Shown here: piece after piece, positions 11,536 to 24,482 of the stretch
How positions within the stretch are numbered: the stretch's first letter is position 1
How the letters are laid out: every line of letters begins with the position of its first letter
NCBI GenBank assembly: GCA_014529385.2
Contig: CM043952.1
Location: forward strand, 55,902,619-55,966,618
Reading direction: 5' to 3'
Source of the DNA: Adiantum capillus-veneris
Lineage: Eukaryota; Streptophyta; Polypodiopsida; Polypodiales; Pteridaceae
DNA length: 64,000 nt
Position numbers and translations under genes: made by a program
Notes under the pieces: generated by a model
Databases searched by the model: none
What the model was told of the DNA's origin: nothing
Seen by the model: the letters and a program-made list of their open reading frames with translations, nothing else

Positions 11536-12524
11536 AAGTCCCTATATAGGCACATATAAAATTTTCGGACCCAACCCTCTAACCCACGACCTAATTAATA
11601 GGGGAAAATGTGAGGAAAAAATCGTGGGAAGGACACCGCATGCCCATAAGGCCCAAGGGAAAAAGTAGGCATAGTGGAGGAAACCTACTCCCAACCTGTA
11701 AGAGGCTATATATGTCCATGGAATGAACCAAAACCCAAGCACTAAAGTAGGCTAGGAAAATTCGAACATGAGAAGACTACCTCGCTTTGGGCATGCATAG
11801 CCACAAAACGTTCATCACTCCCTACTACTTATCCTTGGGAGATACTAGGACTAACTAGATGAATACATAGAGAAGACATAACTCCAACAAGTGTGAGAGG
11901 AGTGTAAATATTGTGCATTTTGATCTTGAACAATCAATTTGTGACCTTCATGATGGGGGCATGGAGAAGAGAACATCCCACATGCACTTATGCTGAGCTG
12001 ACTACCATTTGTCTGTTACTTATATACACAAGGGTTGATGCCTGACAAATTAACAGTGCTTGCTGTTGAAAAATGTCAATAAACCACTTGCTTGGAAATT
12101 AATTAAGATGCATATGAATTTTTGTGAAGGTGGGGAGAGGTAATGTAAGAGAGATGAAGAGAATGTTTTGGAGTTGTACCTGCTTTTCTTAAGTTGGGGA
12201 GAGATGATGTGAGAGAGATAAAGAGAAGAAGATGAAAAGAATGTTTTGAAGCCAGTAGATCATTTGAAGGAATATTTAATAGTCCTTATTCTCGAGAGAG
12301 AAATAGCCTAACCAATTTACTATACTTGGATGATAGAAAGGTAAGCCCATTTTTTCTCGTACACAAACATATACTATAATTGTGTAATGGAAAGGTAAGC
12401 CCATTTTCCTCATGTATGCAAACATTGGGGTCCATCTAGCCAACATGTGAGCTCTATCTAAAGTTAAACCTAAGAGAGATGGAAGAAGAAGAACAAAAAT
12501 AGATTTTGAGGTCGTAGGAATAAT

Positions 12525-12558
<34 letters not shown>
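12525..12558. repeat. CA dinucleotide microsatellite
   Basis: About 17 uninterrupted CA units. Confidence 0.95.
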
Positions 12559-12560
<2 letters not shown>

Positions 12561-12809
12561 AATGTTATATTAAATGTCTTCAAAAGGCCAAAATGACTCG
12601 ATACAATTCTAGTGGATCTAATGCAAGCAAAATAAAAGCTAAAACAAACATCTATGTCCAACTATGTACGACATTGAGCGATGTCCGAGGATGTTTTGCA
12701 TTGCTTGCTGAAGAATATCATCAATGTTCACGATGGTAAATAGTCGTATTGAATGTCTTCCATGCCATGCTAGAATAGTCTTGATTCTCTGATGGAGCCT
12801 CTGTTGATG

Positions 12810-13784
12810 TCATGGTGGCCCTCGTAGACGTGGGTGTCTAGCTCTCCCAAGCTCAATGGCTATGCCAATCATTATACCTCTGGTATAGGTGGACTTTGAA
12901 GTCTGCTGTAAATCTTGCGTATCCAAATGTCGAGTCTCTACTCTAAAGAAGTCAGTGATCTCCCTCCGTGAATGTCTCCCACTATCTAATCTCCTCAAGC
13001 GACTCTCCCTATGTCTATGTAGCTCTAGCAAAAACAACCCAAGGCATCTTTGATCCAGACATTTCATGACTCTAGCTAGTGGTCCAAAGCCCTCTCTCAA
13101 TAGACAATGAAAGCATCATCGTATCTCAAATTACATTGGACAATGACATATGTGATGTAACTCTGTCTCTAGCTCTATATGACACAACTGACAAATCTTG
13201 GTCTCTGTTGGTACTCTCCTAAACCTATAGGTCTCAATGTCTAGTTGATGTGAGATGTGCGCATTTGACCAATAACACATCGTATCCCATGGGATAAACA
13301 AGTGTTCATATACGCAGGTCTGACCATAAACCCATCCTCTATGAGCAGGAGGAAGTGCTCTTTGTAGAAAACCATCTTTGTGCCAAGCTCTCGTGTCGGC
13401 TCTATACATGTCCTCCTGGTGTCTAGTTGAATCAAATCGTGTCTGATGAGGGAGGTAATGTAGGTCTATGTGAGGGAGAAGAAGGGTGCACCAACAAGTA
13501 CTGGAAGGGGGGTAGTTTGTTCATAATAAAACCATGTAATAAAAGCTAGGCTAGCATATCTTTGGGGAGATCCTAGATACTATGTATAAAAGAGACGCAT
13601 TTGGTAAGTGCCTCTATGACCAATGGGGGAGTAGCAAGCTTTGCATGAATAATCTCATGTGGTACAAAGGCCTTGGCCCTAATCATCTAGGACATCATAG
13701 AGACTAGAGGCCTCTCCATACATCTGCATACATCAGTACTACCAGCTCAGCTATGATAATCTATTGATGGTTGGATGTGATAGC
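12810..13784 (-). pseudogene. LINE C-terminal fragment with zinc-binding motif
   Basis: On the - strand the frame gives RRVPTETKICQLCHIELETE, then LHHICHCPM (about 13131-13230). This is the C-x2-C ... H-x3-C arrangement of the zf-RVT region at the C end of LINE reverse transcriptases. It is followed in another frame by EGFGPLARVMKCLDQRCLGL and an LELHRHRES tail (about 13000-13095). Stops after CHCPM and within the tail show decay. The right edge meets the large LTR element starting at 13789. The 5' half of a LINE in the same orientation lies on the other side of that element at 25526-27489, so both may belong to one interrupted copy, although the reverse transcriptase core is missing from both. 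Confidence 0.72.
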
Positions 13785-14178
13785 CCGTTGTCGGGGGATA
13801 TGTGTTCGCTACGTGAGCCGGGCAAGCACCGGGCCTTTGGCTGTGGGAGGCGTCGAGGCTTAGTCAATCACCGTAACCCTCAATTAATCAATTTAAGCTC
13901 TAAGTACATTCTGCTGGCAATAGACAAGTCTGGCTGTTAACAGCGCCGACACTTAGGTTCATTGAAATCAAGGAGTTTAGGCTCCCATTACAGTTACTCG
14001 GGTTGTTAACGGCTCCGTGATTTAACAAAAAGGATTAACTAAGTTTACGATGCTATCGATGATCAGAATTTTCCTCCATGTCGTATTTCTATGCTTTGGA
14101 TGTCGTTGAACTTTATATATTTGCATTGCTTTCTATTACTGAGCTCGAGAGATCTTTCCTTTCTTCAACGAGGACGAT

Positions 14179-14179
<1 letters not shown>

Positions 14180-14255
<76 letters not shown>
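14180..14255. repeat. GA microsatellite
   Basis: About 38 GA units inside the LTR. The other LTR has only a short GA run at the same place (about 18083-18102). Confidence 0.95.
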
Positions 14256-14259
<4 letters not shown>

Positions 14260-14452
14260 TTTCCCTCCTTGACCTCGTCTCAAGTTTCTCACCTTTGATT
14301 GCTTTGGTGGCTTGTTTAATCTTGACCTTGCTTGGAATGTCCTCTTGCTTCGGCTTGCTCAAGTCTCGACCTTGATCTTCCTTTCTCGACCAAGCTCGTC
14401 TGGTGAATTTTCTTCTTCTCCTTTTCCAAGCTTTCCCTTGTTTTGACTCTTT

Positions 14453-14455
<3 letters not shown>

Positions 14456-14516
<61 letters not shown>
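14456..14516. repeat. GA microsatellite
   Basis: About 30 GA units with one AA interruption inside the LTR. The corresponding site of the other LTR (about 18290-18310) is short. Confidence 0.93.
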
Positions 14517-16168
14517 TGTTACCACTCCTCCCTTCTCTTCATTATTCCTCCTCCCTTCGTAACCTCGTTCTTCCGTTAGCCAAGGACGCGAGAGAGGATA
14601 GAGAGGTTTGCCTCCGTTAGCCAAGGTCGAGAGAGAGGATAGAGAGCTTTGCCTCCAAGCTCCCTTGCTTCCTTCCCCTCTTGACCTTGTTGGCCTTCTT
14701 TCCTCGTTTTCTTGCTCGTCATCCCCTAATACCCCTTAGTCCTCGCATGCAATGCCCTCCGACTCTTCTTTCCTTGTTGCTCTCCAATAATAGCCTCCCC
14801 ACCATGCAGTCACGGCACCGTGACTGACGTGGTGTGGGAAAGAGCTTAATGATGTGGCAAGCCCCAAACCCGGCATGCACGGTTTGCGAAGGGATTGGTA
14901 CCGGATGGGGTGCCTCGACGAGCTGTGCGAGTTTCCCTTCTACTACGAGCCCGCCCGAGCATTCTACTGCGCTGCGCGAGTGCTTTTTCTCCCCCCCTGC
15001 GCTCGCCCGCTGCCTGTCCACGCCATGCTCCATTGAAAACTTTTTGCTTTCCCACCAAAAACCTCTTTTGTTTTTCCCGTATTGGGTGGCCATTGGCCAC
15101 ATTATGGGCGGCCTTTTAATTCATGCTATGGGCGGTGGCCTTTGGGCGGCCGGCTTAACCCTCATAGTAGGCGGCTTCCATTGCTCCAGGACGGCCATCT
15201 GCTTGCATTTTGGGGCTATTGCCCTCCATGGGCACTACGTTGAACATATATGTCCACCAAGGCCTTGCGTCGCACAACATTTGACATTCATATCAAGCAA
15301 GGCACCGGCAAGGTTGGCATTTCGTGCACTCAATGCACTCCACAAGACATCATTTCGAACGATGAGCTCATCAAGAGCTTTTTGTGCTTTCTTAATGGCA
15401 CCACATTAGGCATGTATATCTACCAAAGCATTGTCTCGTACAACTTTCAACTTCAGTAGTCCTTGACTGATATTATCATCATGAATTTTGCTGCCATTTT
15501 CCACGACACAGCCTTCAAGATGCTAGTATAGGTGATTGCACTTAAGCCATAGCCGTGTTGGGCATTTCCTGTTATCAACAATCTCCAATAGGCACAACAT
15601 ACCAGCCAAAGCATTGATGCATGACGTTCTGAATCTTGGTTGAAGTCAAAGATGGCACTCCGACCGAGCGGGCCGGGACTGGTACGGAGCCGGTCCCCCG
15701 GTGAATCTTTAAAGGCTAATATCTTGGCGACCGAGACCTCGATCACTGATCTGAAAAAACCGACGCGCTCCACAAAGTGAGCACTTCAAGCCCATGCATT
15801 CATTTCAATTATGTCCCCTCAGCTGTAGTTGCCCAATTCGGTACGGATATGCAATTAACTCTAACTTCAAATTGCCATAACTTCTTCACCGTAGCTCAAT
15901 CGACGAGCCGTAAAGACAGGCTGGTAGAGCACTTCAAGACTTTAGTTTTAGATCACAATATCCCATCTGTGCTCACTTCAAGCATAGCCTTTATTAGCAT
16001 CATCAAGGCATCAGTTGGTCCTTTTAAGCCACATCTGACATACATTTATAATTAAACTTGGCCTGTTAACAAGCCCTGATCACTGCTCACTAAATGTGTA
16101 GGCTTCAAAGAAGCTTAGCTTGCATTTCTCTGCTCTTTTTCTCTTCATGGAAGCGGAGCTGCACGACA

Positions 16169-17141
16169 TCCACCCCCTCTGAACCTGCAGAGCCTCCGGT
16201 CTGTGCCAACTGCACTTCAATCTGCATTTGCTTTAGGTACCTTAAACTCCTTACCCATTATCAGACTCACGTAATTGGTAAACATATGAAAAATGAAATA
16301 AGGCTTATACCCTATCATCAATGTTCTAAGGCTTATACCCTATCATCAATGAAATAAGGCTTAATCATTAGGTAGCTGCCCATAAAAAATCTTTGAACTG
16401 TATCTGCCGTATCTTCAAAGCATTCAATCATGGATACTTGTTTAGTGAACCCCGCCAGACTCAAGTGCTCCAGTTAATGATGCACACGGCTTGACCATTA
16501 AGCTCTCTTTAAGGAACCCTGTCAAGCTCAAGTATGCCTTACTCTGTCTGCACACGGAATGGGCGTCAAGTCCTTTACCTCAAGTTCTGGTAGTAGAACC
16601 AACTCAAAAGATGTGAAGATACTTTATCAATTATTCAAAGAAATCAACTAGAAGCCAGCCATGTAAGCTTATTGACCGCATAACAAAAAAAACTCTTCTG
16701 ACTTAGCATAAATCTAGAAAACAAAACTTTGTACCATGAAACCTGCTACAATAGATAACTCGTACTCTTCAAATCTAGAACTTGCACTTCAGAAACCCTC
16801 GCGATCAAACGGGAACTCAATCATTTGTCCCATTGTGAGCATTCCTTTAAAAAATTTGCACCATCCTCCAGATCATAGGGAATATACAATAATTTCCAAT
16901 CATTACAACAGACTCCTTTGACACGCTTCTGTGACCTAGAGCTACTGATTTGGCAGACTGATCCTGGATTTGATGATGGTGATTTAGAGACGGAGCAAAC
17001 TTCTTCTCTATCAAGAATTTGTGAGACAGGACCCACACTAAGGCAAAATGATCATGAAATTGATGATGCTGATTCAGAGGGGGTGCATAGTGAAGTGCAA
17101 TCTCTTGTTGATGAATATGATTGGTTTCATTGTGCCGATGA
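16169..17141 (-). other. Rest of the LARD-like interior
   Basis: The left end next to the LTR holds the purine tract. A 101-codon frame at 16847-17152 (-) contains two similar His-rich blocks (APPLNQHHQFHDHFA and APSLNHHHQIQDQSA), which point to an internal duplication. No known domain is present. Confidence 0.5.
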
Positions 17142-17675
17142 TCATTTTCCAATCACAACTTCTAACTTCGATCGTAGTTGTCCTCGAATATCTGCGTAGT
17201 CCGGTAGACTTGCACTCTGTTCTTGATAGCTTTCATACTGCTCATAACTTACATGTACCATAGCTTCTTTGAAATACTCCCAGTTGTTGTTGCATGCTCT
17301 GGTAACCTCTTGAATCTACTCCTTCACATCTGAACTCACTAACTGCTCAAAATATTTGATCATCAACTCTTCTGGTATCCCTCTTACCTTGGTCTCCAGC
17401 TCATAGCACTCTAGGTAGCCCTCTGGATCGTATCCATCAAAGAGTCGTCTTTCGTCGTATACTGCATCTAAAGCTGCATCCAAAGCTTCATCCATTTGAT
17501 TTTTCTTCTTTACGGTCTCTATTTCAAGCAGAGATCCTTGAACCAATTGAAGCATATTTGCAAAATCTGGAACTGTTGACTTATCATCAAAACCGTTTGC
17601 ACTTAACTCTGCAATCATCTTCATCATCTGCTCTAAATTATCCATCTTTATCTCCCACCCCGGCTCGTTTCGCAT
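17142..17675 (-). pseudogene. Small acidic protein frame of the LARD-like element, function unknown
   Basis: The frame starts MRNEPGWEIKMDNLEQ at 17675, just inside the primer-site end, where gag would be. It reads 119 codons to a TAG at 17316-17318. Beyond that stop the same frame stays open for a further 57 codons (IQEVTRACNNNWEYFKEAM ... RSKLEVVIGK) to a TGA at 17142-17144. This suggests one original protein of about 177 residues with a single stop. It is acidic and helix-rich by composition, with no zinc knuckle and no catalytic motif. By position it may be a reduced gag, but I do not recognise the family. Confidence 0.5.
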
Positions 17676-18928
17676 CGGGTTCACCAAAGATGTCGGGGGA
17701 TATGTGTTCGCTACATGAGCCGGGCAGGCGCCGGGCCTCTGGCTGTGGGATGTGAAAAAGGCTTTGTCAATCACCGTAACCATCAATTAATCAATTTAAG
17801 CTATGAGTACATTCTGCTAGCAATAGCCAAGTCGGGCTGTTAATAGCACCGATACTTAGGTTCATTGAAATCAAGGAGTTTAGGCTCCCATTACAATTAC
17901 CCGGGCCGTTAACGCCTCCGTGATTTAACAAAAAGGATTAACTAAGTTTACGATGCCGTCGATGATCAGAATTTTCCTCCATGTCGTATTTCCATGCTTT
18001 GGATGTCGTTGAACTTTATATATTTTCATTGCTGTCTATTACTGAGCTCGAGAGATCTTTCCTTTCTTCAAAGAGGACGATAGACAGAGAGAGAGAGAGA
18101 GATTTCCCTCCTTGACCTCGTCTCAAGTTTCTCGCCTTTGATTGCTTTGGTGGCTTGTTTAATCTCGACCTTGCTTGGAATGTCCTCTTGCTTCAGCTTG
18201 CTCAAGTCTCGACCTTGATCTTCCTTTCTCGACCAAGCTCATCCGGTGAATTTTCTTCTTCTCCTTTTCCAAGCTTGGACTCTTTGCTTCTCGAGAGAGA
18301 GAAAGAGTGTTTGACCACTCCTCCCTTCTCTTCGTTATTCCTCCTCCCTTCGTAACCTCGTTCTTCCGTTAGCCAAAGACGAGAGAGAGGATAGAGAGCT
18401 TTGCCTCCGTTAGCCGAGGTCGAGAGAGAGGATAGAGAGCTTTGCCTCCAAGCTCCCTTGCTTCCTTCCCCCCTTGCCCTTGTTGGCCTTCTTTCCTCGT
18501 TTTCTTGCTCCTCATCCCCTAATACCCCTTAGTCCTCGCATGCAATGCCCTCCGACTCTTCTTTTCTTATTGCTCTCCAATAATAGCCTCGCCACCACAC
18601 AGTCACGGCACCGTGACTGACGTGGCGTGGGAAAGAGCTTGATGATGTGGCAAGCCCCAAAACCCGGCATGCACGGTTTGTGAAGGGATTGGTACCAGAT
18701 GGGACGCCTCGACGAGCTAAGCGAGTTTCCCTTCTACTAAGAGCGTGCCTGAGCATTCTACTGCTCTGCGCGAGTGCTTTTTCTCCCCCCTGTGCTCGCC
18801 CGCTGCTTGTCCACGCCATGCTCCATTGATTTCTTTTTGCTTTCCCACCAAAACCCTCTTTTGTTTTTCCCCTATTGGGTGGCCATTGGCCACATTATGG
18901 GCGGCCTTTTAATTCATGCTATGGGCGG

Positions 18929-19122
18929 TGAAGGAGTACGAGCGGAAGTGCGACGCGAGAGAGAGAGTGCGAGAAGAAGAGCACGACGATATGGTGAACT
19001 CGCTCTACTGTAATGTGTAGAGCATAGTGAGTTCTTATTAGGTTTTTACAAAAGAATATGTGTACATACCTGGCGGCCCGCCCACTTACCTGGGCGACCA
19101 CATTGGGCTTTATACCCCAACA
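18929..19122 (-). repeat. Copia family A 3' LTR
   Basis: The 194-bp LTR reads TGTTGGGG from 19122 on the - strand. Confidence 0.94.
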
Positions 19123-19211
19123 ACCTCCCACTTAAAGTCCAATGTGGTACTTTAAGTGTGAGAGAAGCTACTATACAAGCTAATATACAAGAGATGTAGA
19201 GAAGTGATGTA

Positions 19212-22200
19212 CTACCCTACACCTAACTGCTTGCGAAAATGCGCAAAGCTCTCTGAGGGAAGTCCTTTTGTAAGTAGATCAGCAGGATTTTCTGTGGTGT
19301 GAACTTGGACAAGCTGAAGTTGCTTATCCTCGAGCATTTCCCTGATGAAATGATACTTCACATCCACATGCTTTGTCTTTGAGTGATAAACTGGATTGCG
19401 AGCCAATTGTATAGCACTTTGACTATCACAATATAACACAAGCATCTCTTCTTTGATTCCCAAATCTGTTACTAGTCGATTAAGCCAAATTGATTCTTTG
19501 CATGCCTCTGATGCTGCAACATATTCAGCCTCTGTAGTAGAGTGAGTAACACAATCTTGTAATCTAGAACGCCATGATACTGCTCCACCAGCCAATGTAA
19601 AGACATACCCTGACGTAGACCTTCGGTTGTCTAAGTCACCTGCATAATCTGAGTCTGTAAAACCCTTTACACTTAGCTCCTGACTCCCATAGCATATATG
19701 CATACTCTTTGTAGCTTTCAGGTATCTCAATATTCCTTTCACTGCCTCCCAATGTTTCTTGCCTGGGTTTGACATGTATCGACTTACTACTCCCACTGCA
19801 AATGCAATGACTGGGCGAGTAGCAATCATTGCATACATCAAACTACCCATTGTAGACGCATATGGAATCTTATCCATTTCAGCCTGTTCTTCCTCAGACA
19901 CAGGACAATCTTGTTTGCTAAGTTTCACATATGGTGGCAATGGAACACTCAGTGCCTTTCCCTTCTCCATATTGAAACGTTGCAAAACCTTGTCAATATA
20001 CTCTGTTTGAGATAACCAAATCAACTTCTTTGATCTGTCTCTCTCAATGCGCATACCAAGTATATGACTTGCCTCACCCATGTCTTTCATGTCAAACGAT
20101 TTTGCCATCTTTGACTTCAAAGCTGAAATTTCTTCCAAGTGCTTGCCAGCAATCAACATGTCATCCACATACAAAATAAGGATCAGCCAACTGCCATCCT
20201 TAGCCTTCTTTGTATATAGACAGTGATCGAACTCACTACGTTTGTAGCCTTGAGAAAGCATAAACTTGTGGAATTTATGGTACCATGCCCTCGGTGATTG
20301 TTTTAAGCCATAAAGACTCTTTAACAACTGGCATACCCAATCTTCCTTGCCTTTCTCAACAAACCCTTCTGGCTGCTGCATGTAAATTTCCACATCTAAA
20401 TCACCATGCAAGAACGTTGTCTTGACATCCATTTGGTGCAACACCAAATCTAATATGGCAACCAATGCAAGAAAGCATCTCAATGTAGTCATCTTGACCA
20501 CCGGAGAGAAGACTTCATCAAAGTCAATGCCTTGTTCTTGCTTAAAGCCCTTGGCAACAAGCGTTGCTTTGTACTTTGGCTGACTATCATGAGCGGTGAT
20601 CTTATACCTGTAAACCCATTTACAGGGTAGAGCCTTTTTGCCCTGTGGTAATTTAACTAGCTTCCATGTCTTGTTTTTATGCAGAGCTGTGATCTCTGAC
20701 TGCATGGCCAATTGCCAATTCCCGGAGTCCTTCATTTGCACTGCTTCCTTGTAACATGAAGGCTCATTGCAATCAGTCAACATGACATAGTTCATAGATG
20801 GAACAAACCTATCAGGAGGTCGCGTGACACGTCATGATCTACGCACAATAGGTAGCTCAGGCTCAGCCACAACCTGTGGTTCCACTCTATCCTGTCCTTG
20901 CTCCTCTCGAGCCCTGACATTTTGTCTTGCACGTGCAGGTCCATCTTCTTGGAAGACAACTCTTCTAATCTCCTCAACCCTCTCTGGTTTAGAATGATAT
21001 TTGGATTCATTAAAGTGAACATCATTGCTGTGGACAACCTTTCTGGATTCGGGATCCCAAAGTCTGTACCCCATCTCACCAGAATTACCATAGCCTAGAA
21101 AGATGCACTTTCTACTCTTTGGCTCAAGTTTGTTCCTAAATTCCTTTGGAACGTGAGTATATGCCTCACAGCCAAAGACTCTGAGATGCTTGTATGAGGG
21201 CATTTTGCCTGACCATACCATCTCTGGCACTGAATCCTTCTGCAAAACCTTGCTAGGAGATCTATTTACAAGATGAACAGCTGTTGATACAGCTTCAGCC
21301 CAAACCCATTTGGCAGCTGTGCATTAGACAACATACTTCTGAACTTCTCTTGTATGGTCCTATTCATCCTCTCAGCAACACCATTTTGAGGAGGATTGTA
21401 AGGAGCAGTAAGTTCACGTTTTATACCTTTTGACTCACAAAAGTCCTGAAAGGTCTTTGAAACATACTCTCCACCATTGTCAGTGCGTAAGCATTTAAGA
21501 TTCTTGCCACTCTGATTCTCCACAAGTGTCACAAACGTTTTGAAAGCACTAAACGCTTCATCCTTGTGCTTGAGAAAGTAAACCCATACTTTCCTCGAGT
21601 AATCATCTATAAATGTCATAAAGTAAGAAGCTCCCCCTAGAGATAGGTTAGGCATAGGTCCACACAAATCACTATGAACAAGTGCCAACTGTGTATCTCT
21701 TCTACTGCTTCTATGCTTATGTGGCTGCTGTGTTTGCTTACCATACAGACAATGTTCACAGAATTCAAAATCATTAAATGAAAAGCTAGGCAAATAACCA
21801 GAACGAGACAAGATTTCCATTCCCTTCTTGGACATATGTCCTAACCGGCTATGCCACAAAGAAACGTTCGGCTGCTCGGTTACATTGATTACATTTTTAG
21901 AGACATTTGATACATAAATCATGTAAAGTCCTCCAGACTTTACTCCATGTGCTACTGTCATAGAACCCTTGGATATCTTCCACATGTTCTGTCCAAAAGT
22001 GGTGACGTAGCCAGCATCATCAAGTAAACCTGTGCTGATCAAGCTCTTTGTAATTGCGGGAACATGTCTCACATTCTTCAGCGTGAAAGAAGAGCCATTC
22101 TAAAACTTCAATTGAACATCTCCAACACCTAAGATCTCACAAGTCTGCCCATTGCGTAGCCGAACATGATCTTTAGTGGTCACATAAGAGGTAAACCACT

Positions 22201-23191
22201 CCTTGTTTGGAGACACATGAAGTGATGCCCCTGAGTCTATAATCCAGTCACTCAGTGCATTTCCATCAGATGCTGTAAGAAGAGCTGAGTCCATTGTATT
22301 CTTCAAGAAGTAGATGTCTCCTGACACTAGACTGTCATCCTCTGCAACAGTGTTTGTCACATTTATTTCTTGAATCTTCACTGAGGACTTGTTCTTCTCA
22401 CCATGGTCTTCAGCTTTCTCTTTGCCTTTTTCTGCTTTCCATTCTCTGCAGTCTCTTTTCATGTGACCCTTCTTGCCACAATGGTAGCATTCTATGTCAC
22501 TCTTGCCTTTAGCACTGCGGGACTTGCTACGAGACTGATTCCTCTTTCCACCTTTGTACTTTTCTTTGGTCCTTCCCCTGACAACTAAGGCTGTTCCTTT
22601 GCCTTTGTCCATTGTCTTTCTATTGGTTTCTTCAGTAAGCAGACTTCCTTCTACACCTGCTATGTTCAAACCATATGGAGGTGCAGAATTACTCAAAGCT
22701 GTGCGAAAAGTGTCCCAACTTTCCGGCAATGTGATCAACAGGAACATAGCTCTAACAGGTTCATCAAACTTGACACCTTGAGCTGACAACTGACTATAGA
22801 TTGTGTTGAATTCATTCAGATGATTGGACATAGGTGTCCCTTCTTTCATCTTCAAGTCAACAAGCTTCTTAAGCCAGTATACCTGTAAAGCTGCACTCTG
22901 CTTCTCATAAAGATCAATTAGCTTTAACCATGCTTGATAAGCCGACATCTCGTCTGCTACATTGAAGTAAACGCTTTCTGCCAAAGTCAGCATAATGGTA
23001 GAAAGTGCCAATTCATCCATTTCGCTCCATTCATCTTCGTCCATATCTTCTGGTTTTATCCCCTTGAGCTTTATAGGTTTTATCTGCTTCTTTTGTACCA
23101 ACACGTGCCAAATATGCTTCTTCCACAATGGGAAATTGGTTCCATCCAGCTTCTTGATATTGTAAAGAGCAGTGTCCTGTGATCCAGCCAT
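19212..23191 (-). pseudogene. Copia gag-pol polyprotein with three lesions
   Basis: Read from 23191 leftward. Gag starts MAGSQDTALYNIKKLDG; the zinc knuckle is CYHCGKKGHMKRDC; protease is WIIDSGASLHVSP. Integrase follows with LWHSRLGHMSKKGME, HSDLCGP and DNGGEY. Reverse transcriptase has the catalytic [11 protein letters not shown]. RNase H shows [36 protein letters not shown] and YCDSQSAIQLARNP. Lesions seen against the sister copy at 5671-7028 and against expected reading: an in-frame TAG near 22097, a 1-bp deletion near 21300 after NGF, and an in-frame TGA near 20830 before RVTRPPDR. The two stops are C-to-T type changes. All catalytic residues are otherwise retained, consistent with recent death. 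Confidence 0.93.
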
Positions 23192-24277
23192 AGCTACGCT
23201 TCACAGTAGTTTACTTTCCTGGTAAAAATTCGGCAGAGTTTCCCCTGTAAACTGACTTCTGAACCAATATCAACCTGTCAAATGAACCAAGAAAGCTTCA
23301 GATTCTGCATAAATTTCAGCAGAGTCTCCTTTGTAAAATGGCTCTGGTGTACTCAAAAACAAACCAAAAACAGCTCAAAAACACATTGTCTTTCTGACAC
23401 TGTAAGTTGCGGGTAAACCTGTCCTGCACCTGTACTATCTCTGATTGTCCTGTCACTGTCCTATAAGCATAGATTGCGACAATGCCTCAACGGCAGTAAA
23501 GCAAAGATGCAATCCCAACTGTCTAACTCACAGTCAATACATCCTAGCTGCCTATCTAAGGGTGCTCGAGGGATCGCTCCAAGACCTGTATCACCGAAAG
23601 GATCTCAACATTCGAGAATCCCCCCAGCTCAGTAAAACCTCACTCGACCCTCAACAAAGGCTGCAGTAAATCTGACAGTACATAGACTTCCCACAAAGTC
23701 ATACATCCACAAATTTCCCACTGTATGCTGTAACCGCTGCGGCGGTTGTTTGCTGCGTGACTCACAGCCAGCAAACCCTCAACAAACATACATCATCTCT
23801 GACAATACATCCCATGTGGAAGTACCTGCAATGTTAGGATGAAATGTGGAATATCAAGCAGCAAACACAAGCTACCTGATGAACTAGTGGATGTCGCCTA
23901 CAGACTGTGTGTAGATGCGCCCGTGTCGTATGTGACACGCCTCCAAGAACTGTGAGCCGTCCTTCGATGTGTAGACAACCACAAATCAACACTCTGAGAG
24001 TGTCGATATACTCAGCACCTGCAGTCGTAGGCCGAAAACCCCAAATTTGCAAAGTCGGATCTGCACCCGCTGAGACCACGTAGTCGAAAATGGCCTGCGC
24101 AGACCTTTGTCGAAGACGAACGGTGGCCGAGATGACCTCAGAATGAAATTCTGACAACACCAAGCCCTTTGGGCTTGCCCACAGGATTTGGGGCCGTGTC
24201 TTCGCCTGTCGAATTTCACTCCAATCTGAGCTGGTGACTCTAGCCTCTTGCAGTGCTGCCCCGAGCCTCGATTTGAG
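23192..24277 (-). other. Long 5' leader of copia family A
   Basis: About 1.1 kb separates primer site and gag start, much longer than the leader of the other copia here. It has no transposon domain. It matches 7380-8481 closely, so it is a real part of the family and not a chance insertion in one copy. Confidence 0.7.
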
Positions 24278-24290
24278 CTCTGATACCAGT

Positions 24291-24482
24291 TGAAGGAGTA
24301 CGAGCAGAAGTGCGACGCGAGAGAGAGTGCGAGAAGAAGAGCACGACGATATGGTGAACTCGCTCTACTGTAATGTGTAGAGCATAGTGAGTTCTTATTA
24401 GGTTTTTACAAAAGAATATGTGTACATACCTGGCGGCCTGCCCACTTACCTGGGCGACCACATTGGGCTTTATACCCCAACA
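24291..24482 (-). repeat. Copia family A 5' LTR
   Basis: The 192-bp LTR is followed on the - strand by the Met-tRNA primer site near 24278-24289. Confidence 0.94.

Larger units (their letters stand above)
11243..12809. other. Stretch with simple repeats only
   Basis: No coding domain is recognisable. The stretch holds a poly-C run and a CA microsatellite, listed separately, plus purine-rich echoes such as GGGGAGAG at 12131 and 12195. Confidence 0.5.
13789..16168 (-). repeat. LARD-like LTR, left copy (3' LTR, 2,380 bp)
   Basis: It starts TGTCGGGGGATATG and ends GCTGCACGACA. It aligns end to end with 17691-18928 plus 24483-25521. Much of the length difference between the copies comes from two GA microsatellites present at full length here. 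Confidence 0.88.
18929..24482 (-). mobile_element. Full-length copia element, family A (5,554 bp)
   Basis: LTRs at 18929-19122 and 24291-24482 bound a complete set of copia parts. GGCGG at 18924-18928 and again at 24483-24487 is a perfect 5-bp target duplication. The primer site (TGGTATCAGAGC, - strand) abuts the 24291 LTR, and a polypurine tract (AAGTGGGAGGT, - strand) abuts the 19122 side. The two LTRs differ by about two substitutions and one 2-bp indel, so the insertion is young compared with the LTR it interrupts. Coding is broken in three places, so it is no longer autonomous. Confidence 0.95.

Noticed and set aside
14078-14624. Open frames encoding RERERE or SLSLSL repeats on both strands
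   Set aside because: They are translations of GA microsatellites inside an LTR; the same applies to 27296-27780 and 12276-12661.
14719-15409. Overlapping frames of 60 to 191 codons on both strands
   Set aside because: They lie in the GC-rich part of the LARD LTR, are not conserved in the sister LTR at 18529-18928/24483-24761 as intact frames, and show no domain.
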